Positions 34,976 through 43,723 of a stretch of 64,000 nucleotides of DNA are shown here, in pieces. Source of the stretch: an uncultured Chitinophagaceae bacterium (lineage in GTDB: Bacteria > Bacteroidota > Bacteroidia > Chitinophagales > Chitinophagaceae); contig CALCII010000016.1 in the NCBI GenBank assembly GCA_937907395.1, positions 62,001-126,000 on the forward strand, in the 5' to 3' direction. Below the pieces are notes generated by a model. That model searched no databases. It worked only from the letters and a program-made list of their open reading frames with translations, and was not told where the DNA came from. Position numbers and translations under genes: made by a program. How positions within the stretch are numbered: the stretch's first letter is position 1; each line of letters opens with the position of its first letter.

Positions 34976-36754
34976 TTACATTCTTTCCGGAACACGAATT
35001 CCCAGTAACTGCATTCCTTTTGCAATAACATGAGCTGTGAATTCACAGATGAATAAACGAAGCTGTTTTTTCTCTTCAGTTTCTGCATTCATCACAGAAT
35101 GTTCTGCATAAAAGGAGTTATAAGTTTTTGCCAGGTTGTACAGGTAATTCGCCAGATGCGAAGGGTCATGTTCTGTACATGCCTGTTCAATTACAACAGT
35201 GAAATTTTCCAGTTCAATCAGCAGTGCTTTTTCCAATGGAAGGAGAGAAGAGTTACTTGCTTTCGTGAGATCGGTACCATGTTCTTTCCGGAGAATGGAT
35301 TTAATACGTGCATGTGTGTATTGAATAAACGGACCTGTGTTACCGTGAAAGTCAATCGATTCTTCCGGATTGAAGATCATTTTTTTCTTAGGATCCACAC
35401 GGAGTAAATAATATTTCAACGCACCCAGACTTAATGTGCGGTAAAGTTCTTCCAATTCTACGGGGGAGAAATCTTTTACCTTACCCAGTTCTTCTGTTTT
35501 TTGCCGGGCTACATTTTCCATCTCGTCTAACAGATCATCTGCATCCACCACGGTACCTTCACGGCTCTTCATTTTTCCTGAAGGAAGCTCCACCATTCCA
35601 TAGCTGAGATGATAGATACCATCGGCATAAGGCATGCCCAGTTTTTTACAAATTAACTGAAGTACTTTCATGTGATAGTTCTGTTCATCACCAATCACAT
35701 AAATACTCAGGTCAATTTTGTATTCATCATATTTCTGTTGTGCCAGCCCGATATCCTGTGTGATGTACACCGATGTACCATCTTTCCGTTGTACAATTTT
35801 TTCATCCAAACCGTCGGCAGATAAATCTATCCATACACTGCCATCTTCTTTTTTGAAGAATACATTTTTTTCAAGCCCTTGCTGCACGGTTTCTTTTCCT
35901 AGTAAATAAGTATTGCTTTCGTAATAGGTTTTATCAAAATCGCTTCCGATGCGTTTATACGTAGCATCAAATCCTTCATATACCCATCCATTCATTTCTC
36001 TCCATAATTGCATGACTTCGGGTTTACCTGCTTCCCAATCCAAAAGCATTTGTTGAGTTGCTTTCATAATGGGTGCTTCTTTTTCTGCCTCCTCTTTTTT
36101 CATGCCACCAGCTACCAATTCGTCCACTTCTTTTTTGTAAGCGTCATTAAACTTAACATAGTAATCACCTACAAAGTGATCGCCTTTGGTATTGGTAGAA
36201 GCCGGTGTATCTCCATTGCCAAAGCGTTGCCAGGCAATCATACTTTTACAAATATGAATGCCCCTGTCATTTACAATACAGGTTTTAATGGTATCGTATC
36301 CGCTTGCTTTGTGAATTTCTGCTATACTCCAGCCGAGAAAAATATTGCGCAGGTGACCCAGGTGAAGAGGTTTGTTTGTGTTGGGTGATGCATATTCCAC
36401 CATCACTCTTTTTTGTTTGGATTGTGCTTGTCCGAACGTATCTGAATTGTATTGATTTGACAAAACAGAAATCCAGTATTGATCAGTTACTGTCAGGTTC
36501 AGAAATCCTTTAATGATGTTAAAGGCGGTAAACAAAGATGGATGATGGCTGAGCAGGTGATTGCCCAATTCATTGCCTAGTGCATCGGAACTTATGCTCA
36601 ATGGTTTCAGCAACGAAAAAAGAACAATGGTGTAATCACCTTCAAATTCTGGTTTTGTTTTGTTGATCTGGAAATCTTTTGCAGTAAATGCTTTTCCATA
36701 TAACTGTTCCAGGCTCTGAATGACTGTATGTTGTATCTGTTGCTGAATTGCCAT
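34976..36754 (-). CDS. argS: Arginyl-tRNA synthetase
   Basis: 592 residues, class Ia synthetase. N-terminal additional domain, HIGH motif as HLGHLRN in NTNKPLHLGHLRN, and a KMSKS counterpart GKMKSREGTVV, the altered form seen in many ArgRS. The C-terminal DALR anticodon-binding domain contains YNSFYAEHSV. It charges tRNA-Arg in the cytoplasm. Its stop lies two bases from the opposing receptor stop. The terminator at 36789 belongs to the gene upstream on the same strand, so argS must have its own promoter near 36755-36790. Confidence 0.96.
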   Translation of the reverse strand: MAIQQQIQHTVIQSLEQLYGKAFTAKDFQINKTKPEFEGDYTIVLFSLLKPLSISSDALGNELGNHLLSHHPSLFTAFNIIKGFLNLTVTDQYWISVLSNQYNSDTFGQAQSKQKRVMVEYASPNTNKPLHLGHLRNIFLGWSIAEIHKASGYDTIKTCIVNDRGIHICKSMIAWQRFGNGDTPASTNTKGDHFVGDYYVKFNDAYKKEVDELVAGGMKKEEAEKEAPIMKATQQMLLDWEAGKPEVMQLWREMNGWVYEGFDATYKRIGSDFDKTYYESNTYLLGKETVQQGLEKNVFFKKEDGSVWIDLSADGLDEKIVQRKDGTSVYITQDIGLAQQKYDEYKIDLSIYVIGDEQNYHMKVLQLICKKLGMPYADGIYHLSYGMVELPSGKMKSREGTVVDADDLLDEMENVARQKTEELGKVKDFSPVELEELYRTLSLGALKYYLLRVDPKKKMIFNPEESIDFHGNTGPFIQYTHARIKSILRKEHGTDLTKASNSSLLPLEKALLIELENFTVVIEQACTEHDPSHLANYLYNLAKTYNSFYAEHSVMNAETEEKKQLRLFICEFTAHVIAKGMQLLGIRVPERM

Positions 36755-36788
36755 AATGTATCCTTGTGAGCCGCAAAAGTAAAATAAA

Positions 36789-36813
36789 AAAGCTGCCTTT
36801 AGAAGGCAGCTTT
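36789..36813 (-). terminator. Intrinsic terminator of the DUF4412 gene
   Basis: 11-bp stem (36789-36799 / 36803-36813), 3-base loop; on the minus strand followed by TTTTTTATTTT when the arm's final Ts are counted. Confidence 0.88.
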
Positions 36814-36832
36814 CAATGTTTTAAGAAGTTAA

Positions 36833-37630
36833 TCATCCTACCACCCGCATCATAAATTCGCCGGGACGGCCATTATTGCCACGATTCATTTCTTTCATGG
36901 ATTTGAGTTCATAATCCTTGGGGATAATGAATACTTTATCGTCAACCTTGGCATTCAGGTCAACCTTGGTTACTTCAAAATGCACTTTCGCTCCATTTTG
37001 CCTTGTAACTTCAAACTCCATCGGAAATCCTTTCAACTTATTCAGTCCGGGAACATTCGCCATCCGCATCAGGTCACGCATGCGAAATCCTTCACCCAAC
37101 ATAAATTCCGGCGAATACCAGATGGGTTGTTGCACTTCATCTCCTTTTCTGTTTTTGTAACGGATGAGTGCTTTATTGCAAATCATGCCTGCAATTTTCT
37201 TTGTTTCGCTCAGGTATTCAATAAAAACTTCGGGGTGGAAAGTTTCAATACGCTGCTTTCTGCCACTATCGGTACCATTCATCATCTGCTGCATATCTTC
37301 ATCCGTGGTATAAAAACCCATCTTTTTGCCCATCGCTTCAAAGAGGGTGGTGGTGGTTTTTGTTTTACTGTCGTAAATCACCCTGTTTATACCCATACCC
37401 ATATCATTCTCCAGTTTGGTCATTCCATTTTTGAAGAACAGTTTTGTTTTGATTTCTCCATCTCCAAAACGCATAATGGTGGCACCTTCGGGAGCGTTAG
37501 GCAGAGGAGCTTCTTCGCCTGCTGTGGTTTCGGTTTTAATCTGAATGATGGTTTCATTAACAATTTGCTGGGCCCATAACTTATTGGAGATGATGGTTAC
37601 CAGCAATACAATAAATAAGAACTGTTTCAT
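36833..37630 (-). CDS. Exported DUF4412-like protein
   Basis: 265 residues, leader ending in LWAQ (mature N terminus QQ). The body resembles DUF4412 proteins: an early GEIKTKLFFKNG, YDSKTKTTTTL, then KKIAGMICNKALIRYKN, PIWYSPEF and a final VDLNAKVDDKVFIIPKDYE. Such proteins are probably periplasmic beta-rich proteins of the LolA-like type; function unknown. Met-rich stretches occur in the middle (MQQMMNG) and C terminus. It has its own terminator. Confidence 0.72.
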   Translation of the reverse strand: MKQFLFIVLLVTIISNKLWAQQIVNETIIQIKTETTAGEEAPLPNAPEGATIMRFGDGEIKTKLFFKNGMTKLENDMGMGINRVIYDSKTKTTTTLFEAMGKKMGFYTTDEDMQQMMNGTDSGRKQRIETFHPEVFIEYLSETKKIAGMICNKALIRYKNRKGDEVQQPIWYSPEFMLGEGFRMRDLMRMANVPGLNKLKGFPMEFEVTRQNGAKVHFEVTKVDLNAKVDDKVFIIPKDYELKSMKEMNRGNNGRPGEFMMRVVG

Positions 37631-37716
37631 GGCAATTATTTTCTGATCCGAAAATACGAGGCGATTCGTAAAGATGGGGTTGCGATTCCTACTATTACCG
37701 AAAGCTTAACAAAAAA

Positions 37717-37736
37717 GGGTTGATGAATATCAACCC
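37717..37736 (-). terminator. Intrinsic terminator
   Basis: 8-bp stem (37717-37724 / 37729-37736) with 4-base loop, followed on the minus strand by six T. It ends the unknown exported gene at 37771. Confidence 0.85.
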
Positions 37737-37770
37737 TCATTTCTAAATCAACTGTACATGTATCTTAAAC

Positions 37771-38613
37771 TCAGGATCTGTCGTTAATAAGTTTGTCGAG
37801 TTCGCAATCTGCCTCTGCTGCAAAATAAGGAGCCAGGTTTTTGCTGCTGCTGAAGTTGATCATTGCATCCATCATTCTGTCTGAATAATCCACACTTGCG
37901 GGTGTGATGTTTTTCATATTGCTTACTGCCATCATCTGATCCATAACCACATCGGCAGAACCAATTTCACCGGCAATACCATTTCTGTAGGCTGCGGTTT
38001 TTTGTCTCAGGTCGTTATCTTCATTGATCATGATATCCATTCCTGCATCTGCTTGCTGCATTTCATTGTTGATTGCCATTCCGTAGGAAGGGGCAGCAAT
38101 GGTAACATTGTAGATATCTGTTAGAGCGACATCGGCGTCAGCAGCTTCTTCAGCAATCATTTTGCTGTATGCAACAGCTTTTCTGCGGTTTTCAATTTCG
38201 GCAGTAGTGAAGTTGGCATCCATTCTGTTATCGGCGATTTCAAAAGAGTGGATATTCACTTTTTTGAAGGAATAAGCCATCAGGCTGTTCACCCATGTAT
38301 TAATATCCATATTATTTATCATCACTTTACCTTTCAGAAGAGAAGTGTTGGTGATTACAATATGCTGAACATCGGATACAAATGTGGTGATGCAGCAACT
38401 GTCAACAGGCTGAGTAGTATAGGTGGCTGCTTCTTTTGTTTTTGTGGTGTCTTTTTCAGAGAACGCCATGGCAGCTACGGAAAGGACCAGGAGCAGTAAA
38501 GCTGCTGCAACATTTCTGGCAACACTTACGAGGTCTTTCTGTTTGAGTGTTCCGGCAATTCCGGATGTCACTGTAAAATCTGTTCTCATTTTCTTGGTTT
38601 TTAGTGTTTTCAC
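37771..38613 (-). CDS. Unknown membrane-anchored or exported protein
   Basis: 280 residues (ATG 38613; ATG 38589 is also possible). One hydrophobic segment at about 33-51 (AALLLLVLSVAAMAF) preceded by a basic stretch; it may be an uncleaved anchor or a long signal. The remainder is Asp/Asn/Met-rich with repeated Met-Asp words (DNRMDANF, DAGMDIMIN, DVVMDQMM, SDRMMDAMIN) and few aromatic residues, and has a CC pair (DSCCITTF). I recognise no family. Its promoter region has two palindromes, so it is probably regulated. Confidence 0.6.
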   Translation of the reverse strand: MKTLKTKKMRTDFTVTSGIAGTLKQKDLVSVARNVAAALLLLVLSVAAMAFSEKDTTKTKEAATYTTQPVDSCCITTFVSDVQHIVITNTSLLKGKVMINNMDINTWVNSLMAYSFKKVNIHSFEIADNRMDANFTTAEIENRRKAVAYSKMIAEEAADADVALTDIYNVTIAAPSYGMAINNEMQQADAGMDIMINEDNDLRQKTAAYRNGIAGEIGSADVVMDQMMAVSNMKNITPASVDYSDRMMDAMINFSSSKNLAPYFAAEADCELDKLINDRS

Positions 38614-38658
38614 TGTTTTTATCTTTTCGCCCTATGGGCTTTGTTTTTAATTGTATAA

Positions 38659-38701
38659 CAAAGATACTATCAAAAGATGGTACTTTGCAATGCATAATAC
38701 C
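38659..38701 (-). promoter_or_regulatory. Promoter with operator-like palindromes
   Basis: On the minus strand TATCTTTG (38659-38666) is a -7 element. Upstream, GGTACTTTGC-AAT-GCATAATACC at 38679-38701 is a near palindrome (8 of 10 arm positions), and a second imperfect repeat (ACTATC-AAAA-GATGGT) lies between it and the -7 box. This layout suggests control by a dimeric repressor, possibly PadR-type; the regulator is not in the window. Confidence 0.55.
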
Positions 38702-39134
38702 TTGTTTGGTTCTTTAATCTGATAAACGGTTATTTTTTAGTTTAACCGGTATTTCAAGCAATTCGTTTTGGTTTGAACCTTCTCTTTTTCTGTGTTGGTA
38801 CCTTAAAAATGCAGTTTCTCGGGACTTTAGCTCTCTGGGTAAACTGTCCAAGGCGGGGTCAAAAACCGGGTCTCAGAACGATGGTATAGGCTACCAACAT
38901 TTGACGCCGCAAAGTTATACTTACAAATGTTAATTACCAATTAAATTTTCAAAAAATTTTGAAACTTCAATTTGTGGAATCGCTGTTAAAGCATCTTCCG
39001 ATCAAAGAACTACGGGAATAGGACGTTGAACAATTGATTTTGTTACATGGACTACGTTCATTTTCGTAATAATCATATCCAAAGGAAAAAATGGAGGATG
39101 AGTGGTTTGAATGAAATGTTAAGGGCTAAAAAAC
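38702..39134. other. Gene-poor stretch with a possible coding remnant
   Basis: No intact gene. A palindrome TTTCAAAA-AA-TTTTGAAA lies at 38947-38964. From TTG 38959 a frame reads MKLQFVESLLKHLPIKELRE, stops at TAG 39019-39021, and reads on plausibly to TAA 39067-39069 (DVEQLILLHGLRSFS). This may be the debris of a small gene; I cannot assign it. Confidence 0.35.
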
Positions 39135-39161
39135 AAAGACCCGCCACCAGGGCGGGTCTTT
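39135..39161. terminator. Intrinsic terminator
   Basis: 11-bp stem (39135-39145 / 39151-39161), loop ACCAG; on the minus strand followed by GTTTTTT. It serves the minus-strand gene ending at 39188. Confidence 0.88.
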
Positions 39162-39187
39162 TCAGTAAGATCATATATACAATATTA

Positions 39188-39706
39188 TCAGGCTGTCTTT
39201 TCCTTTAGTTGAACACGTTGTTTGAGCCAACTCGATTGTACCGGGATGAGCCAGTTTTCTTCCATTTCTTTTTTTGTTGCTACTAGGTTATTAAAATAAA
39301 GGGTATCTGCAGCAATAAATCCATTGTCAACCGCATATTGCAGTTGATTGAGAGGGAGTAATTGTATTTTATCTTTTATTACAAAGGCCAGTGACTGCCG
39401 GTCGAACATACTTACTTTATAAAGGTTTTCAATTTCTTTAATCAGTCGTACACTGCTATCGGTACTGCATCCGCCCACATTGGTAGCCTGTTCATCGGCC
39501 ATGAGAATAATAAATTGCCCGAAGAACAAGGTGCCGAAACCTTTCACAGGAACACCATGGCTTTTCCAGTTGGCGATAAAATGATTAATCAGGTCCTCAA
39601 TCTGCAGTGCCTCGCCCAAACCGAATAAACGGCTGCTCTGGTAGATCCAAACCCGGCTGTTATCATGAAAATCGGCCGGCAGCAAATGTTTATATTGTAG
39701 ATTCAT
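39188..39706 (-). CDS. Conserved Bacteroidota protein (often mislabelled 'ABC transporter ATPase')
   Basis: 172 residues, no Walker motif, no TM helix. Recognisable family features are SRVWIYQSSRLFGLGEA, a middle FGQFIILMADEQ, and GGCSTDSSVRLIKEIENLY followed by FDRQSLAF. Proteins of this kind are often annotated as ABC transporter ATPase without any ATPase motif; function is unknown. It is divergent from a TM protein gene, with 23 bases between start codons. Confidence 0.7.
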   Translation of the reverse strand: MNLQYKHLLPADFHDNSRVWIYQSSRLFGLGEALQIEDLINHFIANWKSHGVPVKGFGTLFFGQFIILMADEQATNVGGCSTDSSVRLIKEIENLYKVSMFDRQSLAFVIKDKIQLLPLNQLQYAVDNGFIAADTLYFNNLVATKKEMEENWLIPVQSSWLKQRVQLKEKTA

Positions 39707-39729
39707 ATTGCAAATTTACAGAAGAAAGA

Positions 39730-40563
39730 ATGGATCAGAAAGTAACCAATACCGGCAATCTTGTTACAGGAGTTGTTCTCCTGGTTTTGGGATTCTTTCT
39801 ATTACCGCTGGGAGCCGGTGCTCTTTTTTCTTTTCCGGGTACCGCATTTTATTTTGGGTTGCTGTTATCTTTCTCGGCTGCAGTGCTTATCTATTCGGGT
39901 ATTCAACAAATACGAAATGCAAAACAGCAGGAGCAGAAAACCAATCAGCAGATTGTTGAGCTCAGCAGGGTACTTGCTTCGCCTGTTGAACGGCCTTCAA
40001 CTACAGTAATTGAAAAACAAACATCAATTGTAAATCCTTCATCAGTATCAACTGCTATTCTGGCCAACTGGATGTATACTAATGCAGAATGGGATAATTT
40101 TTACAAAGCAGAAACGAAGAAACGGTTCAGTAGTACAATGTATGAAGTGGTTGCCTTATTGCTGGTGGGCACTTTATACCTTATGTTGGAAAGAAATGCA
40201 AGCTGGCAGATAGCCTTACTGGTCACAGCAGTGATTGGTGTTTTATGGTTAGCAGGAAAGTATTTGCTCACATTGAAAGTGATGAAATCAAAGCTTAAGA
40301 AAAATCAGATTATTCTTACCACATCAGCTGTCTTTATCAATGGCACGCTACATGTATTTCAAGACGATTCCAGATGGATAGGAGGTGTAACCTTGTTGAA
40401 GGATCAGGAACCTGTAATGATTGAAATCCGCTATTGCTGGAATACAAGAAAAGGCCCCACGTTTGATGAGTTGCGCTTTCCGGTGCCCGATGGTAAGTTG
40501 AAAGAAGCTGAAGCAGTGGTGGAACGCTTAGCTTCCCTTGCGGTTTCTTCTGTAATTCCGTAA
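39730..40563 (+). CDS. Membrane protein of unknown function
   Basis: 277 residues from ATG 39730; the open frame back to 39607 overlaps the divergent gene and is rejected. TM helices at about 12-32, 36-56, then a cytoplasmic or periplasmic linker, then two more at about 136-155 and 158-178, followed by a soluble C-terminal domain of about 90 residues (NQIILTTSAVFINGTLHVF, IEIRYCWNTRKG) that looks PH-like. No family recognised. The last 36 bases overlap the convergent gene. Confidence 0.65.
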   Translation: MDQKVTNTGNLVTGVVLLVLGFFLLPLGAGALFSFPGTAFYFGLLLSFSAAVLIYSGIQQIRNAKQQEQKTNQQIVELSRVLASPVERPSTTVIEKQTSIVNPSSVSTAILANWMYTNAEWDNFYKAETKKRFSSTMYEVVALLLVGTLYLMLERNASWQIALLVTAVIGVLWLAGKYLLTLKVMKSKLKKNQIILTTSAVFINGTLHVFQDDSRWIGGVTLLKDQEPVMIEIRYCWNTRKGPTFDELRFPVPDGKLKEAEAVVERLASLAVSSVIP

Positions 40564-41007
40564 AGCATCGTAGGCAGAGAAACAAATGCCTATCACCGCA
40601 ACAACCAGGATGTATTTTATCCAATCAGAAAATAAAGTTGGGTTTTGTTTTCCACTGATCATTCCAATTGCCCAGCCAATGAAACCAAAAATGAGAAGAA
40701 TCAATCCGCATAACAAAGCAATAAAAAAAGCCATGCCGGAATAATGGATGAAGGCAGCACGGTTGCTGCTGAATTGTAAAGGTTCATCATTTTCCTGTTG
40801 ACGGGTTTTCCATGTTTCACTATCAAGAAATCCTAATATCATCGCAAACACCAGGTAACGGATCATGCTTTGCTGAAATATCCGTTCAAAGGAAATATCA
40901 TTTTCAATCCAGTCCACAAGGAACCTTACAACGAGGAACACAGCAAGGAACAACAGTGCACGCTGGACAAAATTTTTCCAATTAAATGTTTGGAGCAAGC
41001 GTTTCAT
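40528..41007 (-). CDS. Small membrane protein of unknown function
   Basis: 159 residues with four likely TM segments (about 14-31, 46-60, 92-120, 131-149) and a basic C terminus (RNYRRNRKGS). No motif that names a function. It overlaps the convergent gene by 36 bases and lies 36 bases after the Fe-S (CCG) gene on the same strand, so it may be on that transcript. Confidence 0.6.
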   Translation of the reverse strand: MKRLLQTFNWKNFVQRALLFLAVFLVVRFLVDWIENDISFERIFQQSMIRYLVFAMILGFLDSETWKTRQQENDEPLQFSSNRAAFIHYSGMAFFIALLCGLILLIFGFIGWAIGMISGKQNPTLFSDWIKYILVVAVIGICFSAYDALRNYRRNRKGS

Positions 41008-41043
41008 GGCTGTTCATTTTCAAGTGGCAAATACGAAAACCGT

Positions 41044-41820
41044 TTACATACTGCCGGCGATAAGCTCAGCTATATCCAGTACTTTAACTGCATCTTCTTT
41101 CTCGGCCACTTTCACACCATCTGTCATCATGGTATTACAAAACGGGCAGGCAGCGGCAATTACATTTGCACCGGTGGCAATGGCCTCATTGGTACGTTCC
41201 CAGTTCACCCTTGTTTCACCTTTCTCTTCTTCTTTGAACATTTGAGCACCACCGGCACCGCAGCATAATCCATTGCTGCGGCAACGTTTCATTTCCACCA
41301 GTTCGGCATCAAGGGCTTCCAATACTTTTCGGGGCGCTTCATATATACCATTGGCACGGCCCAGGTAACAACTATCGTGATAGGTGATTTTTTGTCCTTT
41401 GAAACTGCCACCTTCTTTTAGTTTGATTTTTCCTTCATCAATCAATTGCTGAAGAAGAGTGGTATGATGAATGACATCATAAGTGCCGCCTAAAGGGGGG
41501 TATTCATTTTTGAGAGTGTTGTAACAATGAGGGCAGGTGGTTACTATTTTTTTTATTCCGTATCCATTCAACACCTGGATATTATTATAAGCCATCATCT
41601 GGAACAGGAATTCATTTCCCGATCTTCTTGCCGGATCACCGGTACACATTTCTTCTTTTCCAAGTATAGCAAACTTGATTCCCACTTTGTCGAGTATTGT
41701 GGCGAATGCCTTGGTTATTTTCTGAGCCCGTTGATCAAAACTGCCTGCACAGCCCACCCAGAATAAAATTTCGGGAGATTCACCACTTGCCATCAACTCT
41801 GCCATCGAAGGGATCTTCAT
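41044..41820 (-). CDS. CCG-domain (Fe-S)-binding redox protein
   Basis: 258 residues with two CCG (cysteine-rich, heterodisulfide reductase B-like) domains: WVGCAGSFDQRA with CPHCYN, then HDSCYLGRANG, CCGAGGAQMF and CPFCNTMM. Such domains hold an Fe-S or noncubane cluster and move electrons to or from thiol or quinone partners (as in LutA, GlcF, HdrB). In Bacteroidota it normally sits next to the membrane 4Fe-4S protein, encoded here 1.9 kb away at 43724, with two plus-strand genes between. Partner substrate unknown. Confidence 0.88.
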   Translation of the reverse strand: MKIPSMAELMASGESPEILFWVGCAGSFDQRAQKITKAFATILDKVGIKFAILGKEEMCTGDPARRSGNEFLFQMMAYNNIQVLNGYGIKKIVTTCPHCYNTLKNEYPPLGGTYDVIHHTTLLQQLIDEGKIKLKEGGSFKGQKITYHDSCYLGRANGIYEAPRKVLEALDAELVEMKRCRSNGLCCGAGGAQMFKEEEKGETRVNWERTNEAIATGANVIAAACPFCNTMMTDGVKVAEKEDAVKVLDIAELIAGSM

Positions 41821-41906
41821 TGCTATTTTTTTTCAAATCTATGTAATTGTTTGAAATCTGTACCTGCTTTTACATAATTCTGAACTCTGATCTTATCTTT
41901 GAGCGG

Positions 41907-42947
41907 ATGACAAAAAAACTGCTTGAACGAATTACAAACTGGGAACTCTGGCCCTTTGGTGTTTTATACTTTCCCATCAGTTTTTTCTGGTTCTGGTATA
42001 TGCTCAAAAGCCGTGCTGTATGGTTTTTTACGCCTTCCAACCCAACCATCACGTTTGGTGGTTTTGAAGGAGAAGGAAAAAAAGAAATGTATGAGCAGTT
42101 GCCACTCCATACAGTACCACGTACCATTTACATCGAACCGGCACTTGCTTTTGACCAGGTTTTAAAAAAGGTATACGAAGCCGGTTTTACATTCCCGTTT
42201 ATTGTAAAACCAGATGTGGGCATGAAAGGGATTCTATTCCGCAAAATAGATAGCGAAGAACAATTACAAAAATATCATGAACGCATACCGGTGGAGTATA
42301 TCGTTCAGGATCTGGTGGAACTTCCTGTTGAAGTGAGTGTGTTTTATTACCGTCATCCTGCAGCAGCGAAAGGAACGGTGAGCGGGTTTATTCACAAGGA
42401 ATTATTACAGGTTAAAGGAAACGGTACTCATACGTTGAAGGAATTAATTGAACAACATCCCCGGGCCCGGCATCGGATGGAAGAAATGCAGCATCGCCAT
42501 GGTCATCGTTTTGACCGTGTGGTGGAAAAAGATGAAATTTTTTACTTATCGTATGCCGGCAATCACAACAGGGGGGCTCAATTCACCAACCTGCATTCAG
42601 AAATCGATGAATCATTGCATAAAGTCTTTGATGAACTGAGTCATTATTCAAAACATTTTTATTACGGTCGTTATGATATAAAAACCAGCTCCATCGAAGA
42701 TCTCAAAGCGGGAAGGAATTTTATGATCCTCGAGTACAATGGATGTGGTGCAGAGCCCAATCATATTTACGATTGTAATATGAAACTACTGGATGCATAC
42801 CGTGAAATTCTGAAACACTGGAAAGCTTTGTATGAAATCAGTAAATACAATCATGAAAATGGATTCAGGTACTGGTCTTTTTCGCAGGGAAAAAATTTCT
42901 TAGTGCAGGCCCGGAAACACTTTAAACTGCTGGAGCAATATGATTAA
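41907..42947 (+). CDS. ATP-grasp domain protein (D-Ala-D-Ala ligase-like fold)
   Basis: 346 residues from ATG 41907; an upstream in-frame ATG at 41847 would add an unlikely Cys-rich hydrophobic start. N-terminal membrane-near segment (YFPISFFWFWYMLKS), then an ATP-grasp fold: FPFIVKPDVGMKGILFR for nucleotide binding, YIVQDLVELPVEVSVFYYR, and C-terminal GRNFMILEYNGCGAEPNHIYD for metal/ATP. Probably a carboxylate-amine ligase; substrate unknown. LysE-type exporter follows after 64 bases. Confidence 0.8.
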   Translation: MTKKLLERITNWELWPFGVLYFPISFFWFWYMLKSRAVWFFTPSNPTITFGGFEGEGKKEMYEQLPLHTVPRTIYIEPALAFDQVLKKVYEAGFTFPFIVKPDVGMKGILFRKIDSEEQLQKYHERIPVEYIVQDLVELPVEVSVFYYRHPAAAKGTVSGFIHKELLQVKGNGTHTLKELIEQHPRARHRMEEMQHRHGHRFDRVVEKDEIFYLSYAGNHNRGAQFTNLHSEIDESLHKVFDELSHYSKHFYYGRYDIKTSSIEDLKAGRNFMILEYNGCGAEPNHIYDCNMKLLDAYREILKHWKALYEISKYNHENGFRYWSFSQGKNFLVQARKHFKLLEQYD

Positions 42948-43011
42948 ATGCATTTTGTTCTGTTAATAAAATATAATTTCTAACCTGTTTGTCAAACACT
43001 ATTTTTGTTTT

Positions 43012-43707
43012 ATGCCTCAAGCGATAAAAGTACTTTTCTGGGGTTTCCTCATCAGCTTTCTAGGTTCGCTTCCATTGGGAACTTTGAATGTAGCGGCCAT
43101 GCAAATTGGCATCACAGATGGTATTTATCCGGCCATACTTTTTTCATTGGGGTCACTCACTGCCGAAATTGTGTATGTGCGCTTGTCACTTATTGCAATG
43201 GATTGGGTGCGCCGCCAGGAAAAATTATTGAAAGCATTGGAATGGCTTACGGTTGTGATTGTACTGGCATTGGCAGTGTCCAGCTTCTGGGCTGCCATTC
43301 ACCCGGAAGGTGAAAAGAATGTGATTTTATCCAATACCATGCATCGATGGTTACTCGGTTTCACCATGAGTGCCATTAATCCTGTTCAGATTCCTTTCTG
43401 GTTTGGATGGAGTACGGTTTTATTTACAAAGAATATTTTACGTCCGGGTTTCTGGAATTATAACTTCTACATTGTTGGAATTGGAATTGGCACACTGGCA
43501 GGGAACTGTGTTTTCATCTTTGGCGGAAAATTGCTGGCCGAACGCATGCATGCCAGCACAACCATCATGAATTACATCATTGGATCTGTTTTCTTAATTA
43601 CTGCCATTATTCAAATCATCCGAATTTATAAAAAGAAAGATGCCATTCACCAGCTGGAGCACCCGGAAGAGATTACTGCCGGGTTAGAAAAGAGGATTCC
43701 AAAATAA
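43012..43707 (+). CDS. LysE-family exporter
   Basis: 231 residues, six TM helices, with the family's N-terminal FLISFLGSLPLGTLNVAAMQIG and NPVQIPFWFGWSTVLF. LysE/RhtB proteins export amino acids or similar small molecules from the cytoplasm. A -7-like TATTTTTG lies at 43000-43007, almost touching the ATG, so a leaderless start is possible. Pairing with the ATP-grasp gene might mean the exporter handles the ligase product; this is speculation. Confidence 0.82.
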   Translation: MPQAIKVLFWGFLISFLGSLPLGTLNVAAMQIGITDGIYPAILFSLGSLTAEIVYVRLSLIAMDWVRRQEKLLKALEWLTVVIVLALAVSSFWAAIHPEGEKNVILSNTMHRWLLGFTMSAINPVQIPFWFGWSTVLFTKNILRPGFWNYNFYIVGIGIGTLAGNCVFIFGGKLLAERMHASTTIMNYIIGSVFLITAIIQIIRIYKKKDAIHQLEHPEEITAGLEKRIPK

Positions 43708-43723
43708 GTTGGTTACAGGTAAA

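Noticed and set aside
39188..39706. ABC transporter ATPase
   Set aside because: No Walker A, Walker B or signature motif is present; the name is a common mislabel of this family.
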